Source: Thermoplasmata archaeon (lineage in GTDB: Archaea > Thermoplasmatota > Thermoplasmata > Thermoplasmatales > Thermoplasmataceae). Taken from it: a DNA stretch of 5,883 nucleotides. The position numbers and the translations under genes are program-made. The stretch spans positions 1 through 5,883 of the forward strand of contig JAKBQO010000094.1 of NCBI GenBank assembly GCA_021835185.1, read 5' to 3'. The notes beneath the pieces are model-generated. The model searched no databases. It was not told the origin of the DNA and saw only the letters and a list, made by a program, of their open reading frames with translations. Below are positions 5,728-5,883 of this stretch, piece after piece; position 1 is the stretch's first letter; every line of letters starts with the position of its first letter.

Positions 5728-5883
5728 TTCCTTGCCTCTGAAATAAGGTAATCAGCGATATAATCCGGTATATTGATGCCGGTAACCGGTACAGTATTTT
5801 TAAATTCAGTATTTCCATTTACCTCATTCACGAAATAGCCATCCTTTGATTCCAGTATATCCATGCCATAGATTCCAGGGCCA
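5724..5883 (-). CDS. lysX: LysX, LysW-dependent amino-acid ligase (ATP-grasp), C-terminal part only
   Basis: Only the last 52 codons plus stop are in the window; the gene starts beyond the right edge. The translation reads ...GPGIYGMDILESKDGYF, then VNEVNGNTEFKNT, then a tail ending SEARK. This is the C-terminal part of a RimK-type ATP-grasp ligase: the VDxLE-like strand, the metal-binding E-x-N in NEVN, and the 'EFKN' and 'TGI-x-I' segments typical of LysX/ArgX. LysX joins alpha-aminoadipate to the C-terminal glutamate of carrier LysW using ATP, the step that protects the amino group. The close relative ArgX acts on glutamate for arginine synthesis; the fragment cannot separate the two, or a bifunctional enzyme, but co-location with lysK supports lysine or combined lysine/arginine synthesis. 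Its TGA (5726-5724) overlaps the lysK ATG, so the two are one operon. Confidence 0.85.
   Translation of the reverse strand, partial: GPGIYGMDILESKDGYFVNEVNGNTEFKNTVPVTGINIPDYIADYLISEARK
5735..5738 (-). promoter_or_regulatory. Shine-Dalgarno site for lysK inside lysX
   Basis: GAGG on the minus strand (5738-5735) lies 7 bases before the lysK ATG, within the last codons of lysX. Together with the ATGA overlap it supports translation of lysK from the lysX mRNA. Confidence 0.45.

Noticed and set aside
5357..5746. Plus-strand frame of 129 codons across the lysK 5' end and lysX
   Set aside because: Antisense to lysK and lysX, with a low-complexity Ser/Pro/Phe-rich translation and no promoter-like element considered convincing.
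5777..5793. Repeated CCGGTA units (GCCGGTAACCGGTACA)
   Set aside because: Only two short copies, fully inside lysX codons for a conserved segment; no sign of a longer array.

Overview
The window looks like a piece of an archaeal chromosome, most likely from the Thermoplasmata (Thermoplasma/Picrophilus/Ferroplasma-like). The basis is indirect. The DNA is AT-rich with many ATA and AGA/AGG codons. First genes have archaeal TATA-type boxes about 24 bases before the start codon and no Shine-Dalgarno sequence, which suggests leaderless mRNAs, while downstream genes carry a Shine-Dalgarno motif. The hydroxyacyl-CoA dehydrogenase/enoyl-CoA hydratase fusion has the domain order common in archaea, and the lysine genes belong to the LysW carrier-protein pathway. 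No marker gene fixes the genus.

Layout. (1) Bases 1-1737, minus strand: a fatty-acid beta-oxidation operon with an acyl-CoA ligase followed 6 bases later by a thiolase, which runs off the left edge. (2) Bases 1738-1947: a 210-base divergent intergenic region with a promoter for each side and several inverted repeats that could be operators. (3) Bases 1948-3876, plus strand: a 642-residue fusion of 3-hydroxyacyl-CoA dehydrogenase and enoyl-CoA hydratase with all expected catalytic residues. (4) Bases 3916-4692, plus strand: a 258-residue protein that I do not recognise. (5) Bases 4660-5883, minus strand: lysK, preceded by the 3' end of lysX with an ATGA stop/start overlap. The tail of lysK overlaps the tail of the unknown gene by 33 bases.

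How the genes work together. The ligase activates a fatty acid to its CoA thioester. The fusion hydrates the trans-2-enoyl-CoA and oxidises the 3-hydroxyacyl-CoA to 3-ketoacyl-CoA. The thiolase releases acetyl-CoA. The acyl-CoA dehydrogenase and electron-transfer flavoprotein needed for a full cycle are not in this window. The divergent arrangement around one short control region suggests shared regulation. lysX and lysK are a separate amino-acid unit: LysX joins an amino acid to the C-terminal glutamate of carrier LysW, and LysK frees lysine at the end.

The core genes are ordinary metabolism. The parts most worth a second look are the unknown gene at 3916-4692, its antisense tail overlap with lysK, and the palindromes in the divergent control region. 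I found no CRISPR array, mobile element, tRNA or rRNA.
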